A stretch of 64,000 nt of DNA. Origin: Prauserella muralis (GTDB taxonomy: Bacteria; Actinomycetota; Actinomycetes; Mycobacteriales; Pseudonocardiaceae). The stretch covers positions 1-64,000 of the forward strand of contig NZ_CM009984.1 of NCBI RefSeq assembly GCF_003202285.1. Reading direction: 5' to 3'. Shown piece by piece: positions 41,864-49,642 of this stretch (the first letter of the stretch is position 1; each line of letters opens with the position of its first letter). The notes beneath the pieces were generated by a model. That model ran no database searches. It saw nothing but the letters and a program-made list of their open reading frames with translations, and had not been told where the DNA came from. The position numbers and the translations under genes were made by a program.

Positions 41864-43471
41864 TCAGATGACGCGGAAGAGGTCGGCGGTGGCCTCGGTG
41901 TCGGTGAGGTCGTCGAGGGAGCGCAGGTTGTCGCACAGGGCGTCCAGGACGCTGCCGGATGTGGTGGCACGGCCGCGGTCGCCGAGGGAGATGCCGAAGC
42001 TCCGGAAGTCGAGGGTGTGCTTGGCGGCGTTCCACTCACGCATCCAGTCCTCGTGCACGGCGCACTGCCCGTCGGTGATCAGGACGATGTCACCGCGGGC
42101 GCGGCCCTCGGCGTTGAACTCGGCGGCCAGCAGCTCGGTGGCGGCCGAGAGGGGTGCTTCGAAGTCGGTGCCGCCGCCGAAGAAGTGCTCGGCGAACTCG
42201 ATGACGGTGGCGATGTCGTAGGGCCCGGCGGCGGGGAACCGGAAGGTGCGCACCTGCTCGGCGCTGCTGAACAGGATGCCGACGAAGTCGCGCGTGGCCT
42301 GGCGGGCCTGGTCCAGCAGGGCCAGGGCGCAGGCCTTGGCCCAGGCTTCGCGCTGGCCCTGCATGGACGACGAGCAGTCGATGCAGGCGATGATGGCGCC
42401 CTGGCCGGTGACCTGCTCGCCCCTCGACTCGTAGAGCATCAGCCGGGCCTCGGCGTAGCGCTGGGCGAACACCGGGCGCAGGGCGGGCACCCCGAGCTGT
42501 GCCAGCTCGGAGGGGATGACGCGGCCGAGGTCGTCGCCGAGGGTGATGCCGACCAGCTCGCCGGGGGCGTTCTCGACGCGGCGGGCACGCTCGCCGGTGG
42601 CCATCTGCCGGAACCGGCCGATCAGCTCGGCGAACTGGCCGAGGCGTCCGCCGCGCAGCCGCTGCGCGAGCTGCGCGCGGGTGTCGAAGTCCATGCGCTG
42701 CAGCTGGCCCGGCCCGATGCCCCAGGCGCGCATCAGAGCGGCCTCCTCGCGGGCGTCGTCGGCGGCCTGGCTCATCGCCTGCCGCGCGGCGGCGCGGAGG
42801 CCGCCCTGGACGGCCGTGAGGGCCTGCTCGGCGCCCTGGGCGGCGGCAGCGGCCGCCTGCTCGGCGGCCTGCGCCTGCTCGATCGCCTGGGCCACGGCGG
42901 CCGCCTGCTCGTCGGGCACGGTGCCCTCGTCGTCGACGTGCTCGCCGGCGGACTCCAGCGCGGCTGCGACGGCGTCGGCGGCCTGTTCGGCCTCACGCCG
43001 CGCTGCGGCGGCGTGCTGGGCGGCGGTGTGGGCGTCCTTGGCCCGCGCCAGCATCCTCCGCAGCCCGTCGGCCTGCGAGAGCACGGCCATCGCCGCGGCG
43101 TAGGGATCCCCGGCGGTCTCGCGGCGCAGCTCAGCAAACTCCGGGGAGCCCATCATCGTCGACACGACCTGGTGATTGACGGCGCGGGAGGGGTCCATCT
43201 CGGCGCGGTCGCGCAGCTGCGGCGCCGCCTTGTAGGCGCTCAGGAAGGTGTCGGCGAGCAGGTCGGTGGTGTAGTCGTAGTGCTCGTTGAGGTCCTCGGC
43301 CAGCTCGCGCAGTGTCCCGGCCTGGTCGTAGATCTCGCGCCAGGCCATCGTGTCGAACCGGTCCGAGACAACGGCGCTGGTGTGCGTGGGTGTGGCCGGG
43401 GTGTCGGCCAGCCCCAGCCACCGCCCGGCCCGCTGGGTCAGCTCCCGCAGCTTGTTCACCGTCTTGCCCAT
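41864..43471 (-). CDS. von Willebrand factor A (vWA) domain protein, ViaA-like
   Basis: A 535-residue protein. The N-terminal half is helical with an Ala-rich coiled coil (AIEQAQAAEQAAAAAAQGAE). The C-terminal vWA domain has an intact MIDAS: CIDCSSSMQGQ (DxSxS, about residues 363-370), FGGGTDFEAPL (Thr) and LITDGQC (Asp). ViaA/CoxE-type vWA proteins work with MoxR ATPases, whose gene lies just upstream. GGAGAGTGAGG precedes the ATG. Intact here even though the ATPase gene is frameshifted. Confidence 0.87.
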   Translation of the reverse strand: MGKTVNKLRELTQRAGRWLGLADTPATPTHTSAVVSDRFDTMAWREIYDQAGTLRELAEDLNEHYDYTTDLLADTFLSAYKAAPQLRDRAEMDPSRAVNHQVVSTMMGSPEFAELRRETAGDPYAAAMAVLSQADGLRRMLARAKDAHTAAQHAAAARREAEQAADAVAAALESAGEHVDDEGTVPDEQAAAVAQAIEQAQAAEQAAAAAAQGAEQALTAVQGGLRAAARQAMSQAADDAREEAALMRAWGIGPGQLQRMDFDTRAQLAQRLRGGRLGQFAELIGRFRQMATGERARRVENAPGELVGITLGDDLGRVIPSELAQLGVPALRPVFAQRYAEARLMLYESRGEQVTGQGAIIACIDCSSSMQGQREAWAKACALALLDQARQATRDFVGILFSSAEQVRTFRFPAAGPYDIATVIEFAEHFFGGGTDFEAPLSAATELLAAEFNAEGRARGDIVLITDGQCAVHEDWMREWNAAKHTLDFRSFGISLGDRGRATTSGSVLDALCDNLRSLDDLTDTEATADLFRVI

Positions 43472-43504
43472 CGCCGCCTCACTCTCCTCCCGCAGCAGGC
43501 CTGC

Positions 43505-44693
43505 TCAGAGCTGTCCGGCCAGGGCGCTGGCGTCGACGCCCAAGGCCTCGGAAAGCACCCGCGCCTGGACCGCGCGCTGGCGGCCGATCACCCGGTCCAG
43601 CGTGGCCGTCGAACGCCCGGCGGCCTCGGCCTGCGCGCGCATCGTCGCCAGCTCCTTGCCCGCGCGCTTGAGCTTGGGATTGGCCTCCTTGATCGCCCAC
43701 TCGGACAGCGTCTCGGCGGCCTGACCGGCCTTGGCGTCCAGCGCCGCCTCCAGCTCCTCGATCGCGTCGGCCAGATCCAGCGCCTTGCCCGCGTCGGGGT
43801 TGACCAGCTCCAGCACGGCGCGCTCGACGGTGGACCGCTCGGCTGGGGAGTCCCACAGCACGTGAATCAGCACCGACAGGTCGGTGTCGCAGACCTCGGT
43901 CCGGCCGTCGAGGTAGGCACTTGCCTGCAGCAGCCGCACGGCCTGGCGCCAGCGCCGGTCCGAGGCGATCAGCTCCTTGCGGCGCAGCCCGGCGCGCAGC
44001 GCACAGATGGCGTCCACGATGCCGTCCGGCACGCCGATCGCGGGCACCTCCACCTCGACGGCATGCTGGAGCGCGGCCAGCTCGACCGTGGTGCGCACCG
44101 GCGGCGTCGGGGCGACCACCGCGGAGCGCACCAGCTCGGCGAAGTTGGACGGGTCGGACAGGTAGTTCACCTCGATACGTACCAGCAGCCGGTCATAGAT
44201 CGCGGCGGTGTCGTGTCCTCCCCCGACAGCAGCTCGTTCGAGGCGGTGATCGCGGCGAGCAGCGGGCAGCGGATCGGCTCGCCGCCGTTCTCCGGGTGAT
44301 ACAGGCGCTCGTTGAGCAGGGCCAACGTCTCGTTCAGCGCTGCGGTGGAGCACTTGAATATCTCGTCGATGAAGGCGATGTGCGCCTGGGTCGCGCGGCC
44401 TTCGTAGACCTGCCGGTACTCGCCTTGCGACAGGGCGGCCACGTCGATCGGGCCGAACATGCGCTTGGGGTCGGTGAACTTCGACAGCAGGATCTCCCAG
44501 TACTGCGCGTCCTCGATCCGGCTGGTCAGCTCGCGCGCCAGCTCGGACTTCGCGGTACCGGGCGGGCCCAGCATGAGCGAGGTTGGCCGGCCAGCACGGT
44601 CGTGATCAGGGTGCGCACCACGTCGCCACGCTCGTAGAACCGCTCCCCCAGCTCGGCGGCGATCTTGCGCAGCCGATCCGCCGTGTCGTTCAT
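43505..44693 (-). pseudogene. MoxR-type AAA ATPase (RavA-like) with two frameshifts
   Basis: From ATG 44693 the reading starts MNDTADRLRKIAAELGERFY ... TTVLAG. Near 44585 one base is missing and the frame moves to TSLMLGPPGTAKSELARELT (Walker A), with IAFIDEIFK (Walker B) and AITASNELLSGED. Near 44210 a 5-bp tandem GACAC-GACAC duplication shifts again, and the lid region continues (AAIYDRLLVRIEVNYL ... DRRWRQAVRLLQASAYLDGR). All MoxR motifs are present across three frames. Either the gene is dead or these are assembly errors. Confidence 0.82.
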
Positions 44694-44720
44694 CGTGTCC
44701 TCCTCGCCACCTGCACTAAT

Positions 44721-44803
44721 AAGTGGCTAGCCATTTATCACCGATACCGTAGCACATCGGACGGTTAAGTGGCTAGCCACTTTCGACAAATGGCTAGCCA
44801 CTT
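44721..44803. promoter_or_regulatory. Triple palindromic operator AAGTGGCTAGCCACTT
   Basis: Three copies lie between the divergent RHH and MoxR genes: 44721-44736 (AAGTGGCTAGCCATTT), 44767-44782 (perfect palindrome AAGTGGCTAGCCACTT) and 44788-44803 (AAATGGCTAGCCACTT). Copies two and three start 21 bp apart, two helical turns. This is the arrangement expected for a cooperative dimeric repressor, likely the RHH protein from 44820. Confidence 0.85.
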
Positions 44804-44819
44804 TGTAGGGTGGGCCGTC

Positions 44820-45107
44820 ATGAGCAGCAGGCACGCCCAGAAGTGGCGCGGGTTCCGCCCTGATCCGGGCGAGTACGACGCGGCCGAGGATCTCCTCGAC
44901 GCGCGTGGCAAGGCCATGTCCGAGTACCTGCGTGCGTGCCTGCGCTGGCTGGAGCAGGCGCCCGATGAGGCGCTGGCGACGGTGGGCCCGCACTGGCCGC
45001 CACCGCGGCCGCGGGGCCGTCCGCGTTCCCCGCGACGAGACGTCGACGACCACGGCGACGCACGCAGCTCCGGCCACGCGGCGGGTACCGGCGAGGCGTC
45101 CAGCTGA
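44820..45107 (+). CDS. Ribbon-helix-helix-like DNA-binding protein
   Basis: A 95-residue basic protein: KWRGFRPDPGEYDAAEDLLDARGKAMSEYLRACLRWL fits the RHH pattern 'GFRPDPELWxxAxxxAxxRGxSLSEVLRxALxxYL', followed by an Arg/Pro-rich tail. It starts 17 bp after the last of three palindromes, so it is well placed to autoregulate and to control the divergent MoxR/vWA operon. No toxin gene is adjacent. Confidence 0.7.
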   Translation: MSSRHAQKWRGFRPDPGEYDAAEDLLDARGKAMSEYLRACLRWLEQAPDEALATVGPHWPPPRPRGRPRSPRRDVDDHGDARSSGHAAGTGEASS

Positions 45108-45170
45108 GCACTCCCCCCTCGGATCATCCGAACGGGCCTTTTTGGGGCGCGGCGAGGCTGGCTCGGGGGC

Positions 45171-45374
45171 TCATCGCCGCCGTGGCCGGGTGCGGCCGGG
45201 GTGGCCGATGTGGACACTGCCAGGGCCGGGTGTGTCCAGATGCCACCCGGTGCGGCTGTTCCAGCTCAGGCGCCCGAGTGTGAACGACCACGACGTCGCG
45301 CGGCCGTTGTGGGTGTTGAGGCGGATCGGGCCCCACCGCAGGGTTTTGCGCCAGCGGAAGCGCACCGTGCTCAC
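45171..45374 (-). CDS. DUF4236-like small protein (67 aa)
   Basis: Starts GTG 45374. MSTVRFRWRKTLRWGPIRLN ... SFTLGRLSWNSRTGWH ... DTPGPGSVH has the DUF4236 pattern (FRxRKxxxxGPxRLN, then GxxxWN, then GPGS). Basic and beta-rich; function unknown. Last gene of the small-protein operon. Confidence 0.6.
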   Translation of the reverse strand: MSTVRFRWRKTLRWGPIRLNTHNGRATSWSFTLGRLSWNSRTGWHLDTPGPGSVHIGHPGRTRPRRR

Positions 45375-45408
45375 TCCCCTCGTGTCATGGGCCGGGGTCT
45401 CGTGGTCG

Positions 45409-45747
45409 TCAGTTCCCCGAGGTGGACAACTTGCCGCGCGTGACCGGGGGGCACCGCTTGGCGAACTTGATCGCTTGCTCGCGGTCGACCGTGCCCCACT
45501 CGCCGCAGGTCCAGGCGTTGCCGCCCTCGTAGGGGTAGTCGCCGAAGGCCGCGTCGTGCAGGGCGTCGTACAGCCCGGGGCATTGCTGTTTCGGGTTGGG
45601 CTCGCACGTCCCGGTGTCGGTGTAGCGGGCGCTGCCGACGTCGTTGACGGGCGGCTGCGGCGCGGTGGTCGCGGGCATCTCGCACGAGGTCGAGGGGCTG
45701 GCCAGTGCCAGGGCTCCGGCCAGCAGGCTCACACGGAGGGCGTGCAT
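45409..45747 (-). CDS. Putative secreted/lipoprotein-like protein (112 aa)
   Basis: N-terminal signal peptide MHALRVSLLAGALALASPST with a following Cys (weak lipobox), then a Cys-containing mature part (TCEPNPKQQCPGLYDALHDAAFGDYPYEGGNAWTC...). Four mature Cys suggest disulphides outside the cell. The ATG directly follows the TAG that would end the ASCH gene. No family recognised. Confidence 0.65.
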   Translation of the reverse strand: MHALRVSLLAGALALASPSTSCEMPATTAPQPPVNDVGSARYTDTGTCEPNPKQQCPGLYDALHDAAFGDYPYEGGNAWTCGEWGTVDREQAIKFAKRCPPVTRGKLSTSGN

Positions 45748-46171
45748 CTACAGGGTCCTTTCGCTGGGTGGTGCGGTCACGGTGCTGGGTGTGCGGTGAC
45801 GGCCTCGGCGACGGCCGGGGGGGAAGCGCCCGGTACAGGCCGCGCTGGCCCGGGCCGGGAATCGGTGTCGGGAACGGGCGCGGGGCGTGCAGCTGGACGT
45901 AGTAGGCGCCAGGCTCGCCCCAGGGGCGGCAGCAGCCGCGGTCGAGGTGGCAGCCGATCAGCTCGACCACCCCGAGGTAGCCGGTGGGTTCGTCACGGCC
46001 GACCACGATGCCCAGCTCGGCAGCGACGGCGCGGCCGCGCTCGTGCCAGCGCTGGCCGGCGTGGACTACGAGCAGCCCGCGCCAGCGGACGCGCCAGGTT
46101 CGGTTCTCCACGACCTTGCCGTGCCGCAGGATCCGCGGGGCCCAGGGTTGGCGGATCGACAGCGCGCGTCG
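45748..46171 (-). pseudogene. ASCH-domain protein with poly-C frameshift and unclear start
   Basis: The minus strand reads ALSIRQPWAPRILRHGKVVE NRTWRVRWRGLLVVHAG in two adjacent blocks, then GYLGVVELIGCHLD, clear ASCH (RNA/nucleoside-binding, PUA-like) motifs. No ATG precedes it: where MRALSIRQPW is expected the codon is CGA. Near 45817-45823 a run of seven G (seven C on the coding strand) throws it out of frame; with six, the frame ends in TAG at 45748, exactly abutting the next ATG. So either pseudogene or homopolymer sequencing error. Confidence 0.65.
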
Positions 46172-46403
46172 CGCAGGCCTCGGCCGCGGCGCAGTGGCGG
46201 GACTGCACGCCCTGCACGGTGACCCACCAACCGGCCGTGGCGACGACCTCGGCGGCCTCGTGCAGCCCTCGGAAGTGGATGATGCCGCCTTCCTCGTCGT
46301 CGCCGTAGAAGTCCTGGCAGGTGCGGCAGCTGACCACGACGCAGGTCTCGGTGGAGAACCCGGCGGGCAGCTCGGGCAGGTGCTGGCGCTCGTGGTTGCG
46401 CAT
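45993..46403 (-). CDS. Small zinc-knuckle-type plasmid protein
   Basis: Begins MRNHERQHLPELPAGFSTET, with CRTCQDFYGDDEEGGIIHF ... EVVATAGWWVTVQG ... CAAAEAC. The paired CxxC and C-x6-C suggest a zinc site. The first 75 residues look genuine; the last 60 overlap the ASCH gene in another frame and are probably artefactual, suggesting a small deletion at the boundary. Coupled closely to the GGDEF gene (2-nt gap). Confidence 0.55.
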   Translation of the reverse strand: MRNHERQHLPELPAGFSTETCVVVSCRTCQDFYGDDEEGGIIHFRGLHEAAEVVATAGWWVTVQGVQSRHCAAAEACATRAVDPPTLGPADPAARQGRGEPNLARPLARAARSPRRPALARARPRRRCRAGHRGRP

Positions 46404-46405
46404 GA

Positions 46406-47131
46406 TCAGGCTCCTCGTGGTGTGGCTGTCGGCAGCGCGGCCGGGCCGTGCTGTCGGTAGCGGCGGCGCGGGGTGCGGCAGAGCCGCTGGGCGGGCCGTA
46501 GCGGGTCGACGGCGCGGTCGAACAGCTGCCAGTCCCGCCGCAGGGCTTTCGCCGCGTACATCGCGGCGTCGGCGGCCGCCAGACCCTCGGCCAGCACCCT
46601 GGGCCAGTGCTCGCGGCGGCCGGCGGTGGTGTCGGCGAAGGCGGGCAGGTCGCGCAGCCGAGCCACGCCGAGCGACACACCGACCGCCAGCTCACCGGCG
46701 CCGGGTACGGTGACCGGCGCCGTCAGAGCGGTGGCCAGCTGCTGCAGCTGTTCGTGCACCGTGGGCAACTCCAGGGTGGTGATCACGGCGAACTCGTCGC
46801 CGCCGAGCCGCGCGAGCAGCGCCTGGTCGCCCAGCTCCGCGACCAGGCGCTCGGCGACCGCGCGCAGCACCTCGTCACCGGCGGGGTGCCCGTGCGTGTC
46901 GTTGATCTGCTTGAACCCGTCGAGGTCGAGCAGCGCGATAGCGTTTCCCGCGGCCAGGGCGGCCGGGGCGTGCTTGTCGAATCCCTCGCGGCGCCACAGT
47001 CCGGTCAGGCCGTCGTGTTCCAGCTCGCCGGTGCGGCGGCGCAAGGTGCGGGCGGTGACGAACCAGCCCACGGCCGAGGTGCCCGCGGCGGCGGTCGCGG
47101 CGCCGGTGAGAACGGTGAGTGTGGCGCTCAT
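46406..47131 (-). CDS. GGDEF-domain diguanylate cyclase
   Basis: A 241-residue protein with one N-terminal hydrophobic segment (LTVLTGAATAAAGTSAVGWF) and a GGDEF domain: HDGLTGLWRREGF, IALLDLDGFKQINDTHGH (metal/GTP site) and LARLGGDEFAV (GGDEF at 110-114). The RxxD product-inhibition I-site is absent (GDQA in that place), so feedback inhibition would be missing. It would make c-di-GMP, which in actinomycetes controls development through BldD (established). TGATG overlap with the gene upstream. Confidence 0.9.
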   Translation of the reverse strand: MSATLTVLTGAATAAAGTSAVGWFVTARTLRRRTGELEHDGLTGLWRREGFDKHAPAALAAGNAIALLDLDGFKQINDTHGHPAGDEVLRAVAERLVAELGDQALLARLGGDEFAVITTLELPTVHEQLQQLATALTAPVTVPGAGELAVGVSLGVARLRDLPAFADTTAGRREHWPRVLAEGLAAADAAMYAAKALRRDWQLFDRAVDPLRPAQRLCRTPRRRYRQHGPAALPTATPRGA

Positions 47132-47313
47132 CAGTCCCCTCCGATCACGACGTCGGGCTGCCCGTCGTCCTGGTGGGCGGCGCAGCGGCGGGTATCGGGC
47201 AGGGCGGTGTGGGCGCACAGTCCGCCGTCGTCGAACTCGTGCAGGCACAGCGGCTCAGCACGGCCCCCTGCCGTCTGGGCGGGGGCAGGCCGCGGGTGTG
47301 AGGTGATGCTCAT
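47131..47313 (-). CDS. Small Cys/His protein (60 aa)
   Basis: MSITSHPRPAPAQTAGG then LCLHEFDDGGLCAHTALPD and RCAAHQ, a C-x9-C-x10-C-x2-H zinc-like pattern. Coupled by ATGA/TGATG overlaps to both neighbours. No family recognised. Confidence 0.55.
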   Translation of the reverse strand: MSITSHPRPAPAQTAGGRAEPLCLHEFDDGGLCAHTALPDTRRCAAHQDDGQPDVVIGGD

Positions 47314-47807
47314 CCGGTGACCCCGTTCCTTCCTGTGGTGGTGTCGTCGCTGCTCAGAGCCGGTTGCGGCGGCGCAGACGGCGAGGCTCCGAGGTCGAAC
47401 AGCGGGTAGTGCTGCGCGGCCAGCTCGGCGGTGCGGATCCGCTGCCGGGTCGCGCGATGGTGGTCGATGTCGTAGTGCAGGTGGCAGCCCTGGCACGCGG
47501 CGAACACCTCGTCCTCGCCGCGCTGCTCGGGCACGTGGTTGCGGTGAGCGACGGTGAGCACCACCAGCTCGCCCACGCCGGGCTCGGCCAGATCGCCCAG
47601 CGGTATCTGCTCCCCGGTTCCGGCCGCGCCCCAGGCCGGTTGGCCGTGCCAGTTGCGGCAGCGTCCATCGGCGGCGAGATGGCCGGGCGGGCGGCCGCAT
47701 TCGCCGCGGCACTCGCAGCGGCCACCCGCGCGCTCGAACCGGATGTAGGCGCTGAACCGTGGCCAGTCGCCGCCGTAGCGGTCGCGGTTCTCCGGGCGGA
47801 TCGGCAT
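47310..47807 (-). CDS. HNH-like nuclease-type protein (165 aa)
   Basis: ENRDRYGGDWPRFSAYIRFE, then CRGECGRPPGH and VLTVAHRNHVPEQRGED ... CQGCHLHYDIDHH. The Cys clusters and the 'AHxNH ... CxxCHxxYD' block are those of small HNH endonuclease-fold proteins common on actinobacterial plasmids. The central HNH His/Asn can be matched only loosely. Start MPIRPENRDR at 47807. Confidence 0.6.
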   Translation of the reverse strand: MPIRPENRDRYGGDWPRFSAYIRFERAGGRCECRGECGRPPGHLAADGRCRNWHGQPAWGAAGTGEQIPLGDLAEPGVGELVVLTVAHRNHVPEQRGEDEVFAACQGCHLHYDIDHHRATRQRIRTAELAAQHYPLFDLGASPSAPPQPALSSDDTTTGRNGVTG

Positions 47808-47814
47808 CGCCGCC

Positions 47815-48213
47815 TCACCCCCGGAACCCGCTGCTGAGCAGCGCGTCCGCCGGGTAGCGCCGGCGCGCGGGCCAATAGCTGCGGTGGCGCCACACCAGCC
47901 GCCACCACGCCGGGCGCAGCCACAGCCCGCGACAGCGAGACCAGCCTGTGGTCTCGGCGTACTCGATCCACAGCGCCCCAGACCACGGGAAGCCGTGCTC
48001 GAGCAGCGGCGCGAGCCGCCCGGCGCGGGCACCGAGGTAGCGGCCGGTGTCATAGACCGCCCGGCGGCGGCCGGGCAGGGTCTCGCCCATGCGGAACGCC
48101 ACACCCTCGCCAGCAGCCAGACGTGCGCGCAGCTCATCGTCGAGGTCGAGCGGGCCGAACACCGGGCCGTCCTCGGCGAACACCAGCCACCCGCAACCTC
48201 CACCCGGCCTCAC
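47815..48213 (-). CDS. Hypothetical protein (132 aa), Trp-rich C-terminus
   Basis: GTG 48213 overlaps the stop of the secreted HNH gene (GTGA). Reads VRPGGGCGWLVFAEDGPVFG ... GFPWSGALWIEYAETTGW ... WLRPAWWRLVWRHRSYWPAR. The Trp/Arg-rich tail may contact membrane or nucleic acid. No family recognised. Confidence 0.55.
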   Translation of the reverse strand: MRPGGGCGWLVFAEDGPVFGPLDLDDELRARLAAGEGVAFRMGETLPGRRRAVYDTGRYLGARAGRLAPLLEHGFPWSGALWIEYAETTGWSRCRGLWLRPAWWRLVWRHRSYWPARRRYPADALLSSGFRG

Positions 48214-48887
48214 CGGACCGGCCTGCCGCAGGTGCCGAGCATGGCGGCCAGGGCGTCGCGCTCGGCGTGGGTGACGGTGAGCCGGTAGTGGTGCTTGACG
48301 GCGATCCAGGCGCTGGCGTAGCGGCACCACGCGCTCGTCTGCGGCGGCTTCCACTCCTCCGGTGCCCGGTCGCCCTTCGACTGGTTCACGTTGTCGGTGA
48401 CCGCGATCAGCTCAGGGCGGGTCAGGTCGTTCGCGAACGCTGTGCGCCGCGCCCGATCCCAGCCTGCGGCGCCGGACACCCAGGCGTTGGCCCGCGGTAC
48501 GACGTGGTCGACGTCGACGTCGGAGGCGTCCGTCCACGTGGCGCCGTCGTAGGGGCTGTACCAGCGGCCCGAGATCGGCGAACAACCCGCGTCGGTGATC
48601 ACGCCCTGGCCGTCCCGGCGCAGCACGACCTCACGGGTGTCACAGCTGTCGCCCTGCTCGCGCCAGTGCGGGAACGCCTCGTCCGAATATCCGGCCAGGC
48701 TGCCCCGGGGCGCGATCCGCAGCTCGGCCAGCTGCGCAGCGGGCCTGGCCGCCGCGCTCGGAGCCGTATCGATCGCAGACCTGCTGCTCAGGCCGGCCTC
48801 AGGGCCGCCGTGCATCAGGCACCCCGCCGCGGCCGCGGCCGCAAGCACGAGCACGCTGCCGGTGCGGGCAAAGGTGGTACGCAACAT
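48210..48887 (-). CDS. Secreted HNH endonuclease family lipoprotein
   Basis: A 225-residue protein with lipoprotein signal MLRTTFARTGSVLVLAAAA then AAAGC lipobox. Mature part has GRWYSPYDGATWTDASDVDV, DHVVPRANAWVSGAAGW (His of the HNH) and LTRPELIAVTDNVNQSKGD (Asn) plus EEWKPP, the DUF1524-type extracellular nuclease seen widely in actinomycetes. It would cleave DNA at the cell surface. Its presence on a conjugative plasmid is notable. ATG 48887 chosen for the signal peptide. Confidence 0.85.
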   Translation of the reverse strand: MLRTTFARTGSVLVLAAAAAAGCLMHGGPEAGLSSRSAIDTAPSAAARPAAQLAELRIAPRGSLAGYSDEAFPHWREQGDSCDTREVVLRRDGQGVITDAGCSPISGRWYSPYDGATWTDASDVDVDHVVPRANAWVSGAAGWDRARRTAFANDLTRPELIAVTDNVNQSKGDRAPEEWKPPQTSAWCRYASAWIAVKHHYRLTVTHAERDALAAMLGTCGRPVR

Positions 48888-48904
48888 CAGCCCTCCAGCG
48901 CTAC

Positions 48905-49156
48905 TCAGGACGCGGACAGCAGGGCCACGCTGCCCCCGGCAAGCCGTGCGACCACGCGCCACCGGCGGCCACGACGGAACGGCTTGGCCTCGCCGTTGGA
49001 CAGCTGCACGAAGATGCGCTTGGCGTCCGCGCCGACCTCAGTGACGAAGGCGCTGGTGCCGTCGCGCCGCACCACCTCGGTGCCGATCGACAGCTCGTGG
49101 GTGCGCTTGGTTTCCGTCTCCGCCGGGACCACCGGCGGCTGCGTGAGCAGGGACAT
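48905..49156 (-). CDS. Small basic hypothetical protein (83 aa)
   Basis: MSLLTQPPVVPAETETKRTH followed by a beta-rich core (ELSIGTEVVRRDGTSAFVTEVG, IFVQLSNGEAKPFRRGRRWR). Resembles small SH3/Tudor-like plasmid proteins, without firm family. Preceded by the CCCAACCCAA/GGAAGGAC leader at 49165-49187. Confidence 0.6.
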   Translation of the reverse strand: MSLLTQPPVVPAETETKRTHELSIGTEVVRRDGTSAFVTEVGADAKRIFVQLSNGEAKPFRRGRRWRVVARLAGGSVALLSAS

Positions 49157-49164
49157 TGCGGTTC

Positions 49165-49187
49165 GTCCTTCCTTGGGTTGGGTTGGG
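49165..49187 (-). promoter_or_regulatory. CCCAACCCAACCCAA + GGAAGGAC leader, copy 1
   Basis: On the minus strand CCCAACCCAACCCAA runs directly into GGAAGGAC, the ribosome-binding site for 49156. The same compound leader recurs upstream of 49952 and 59571. Confidence 0.7.
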
Positions 49188-49189
49188 AA

Positions 49190-49351
49190 TCACGCGGCGG
49201 CCGCAGCCGCCGCCGGACCGAGCTCGACACCGGGCGGAGCGCCGAAGTCGCCGGTCTCCTTCATGCATGGCCAGCACTTCCAGGTGCTGGTCGGCACGTA
49301 GGTCTGGAACTCGCCGCCGCATCGGCGGCAGGTACGGTGCGCGCGGCCCAT
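49190..49351 (-). CDS. Small zinc-finger protein (53 aa)
   Basis: Reads MGRAHRTCRRCGGEFQTYVP, TSTWKCWPCMKETGDFGAPP and an Ala-rich tail. CxxC ... CxxC is a clear zinc ribbon with the two pairs about 20 residues apart. Lies between two operon genes on the same strand. Confidence 0.6.
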   Translation of the reverse strand: MGRAHRTCRRCGGEFQTYVPTSTWKCWPCMKETGDFGAPPGVELGPAAAAAAA

Positions 49352-49369
49352 CGCCTCAATCGAGGCCCG

Positions 49370-49642
49370 CTAGCGCGCGGACATGCGCCGCGCGGGCAGC
49401 GCCAGGTCGATCCGGAACAGCTCGGCGACCTGCTCACCGCAACCGCGCTTGCGCCACACCAGCAGCCCGGACGGGTCCTGCCCGCGCCGCCGCCGCAGCC
49501 GCTGCTCCCACAGCTGGGACTTGGTCACCAGCCCAGCCGGAGCCGTGCCCCACCTCCATACCGGCAGCCCGTCACGGAAGCCGTAGCACCAGGTCCAGCG
49601 GCCATCCCACAGCTGCACGTCATGCAGCACCGTGCGCGGCAT
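49370..49642 (-). CDS. Hypothetical protein (90 aa)
   Basis: MPRTVLHDVQLWDGRWTWCY, then an aromatic/basic core (WRWGTAPAGLVTKSQLWEQR LRRRRGQ in two parts). Overlaps the end of the upstream gene. No family recognised; conserved context in the small-protein operon supports it being real. Confidence 0.5.
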   Translation of the reverse strand: MPRTVLHDVQLWDGRWTWCYGFRDGLPVWRWGTAPAGLVTKSQLWEQRLRRRRGQDPSGLLVWRKRGCGEQVAELFRIDLALPARRMSAR

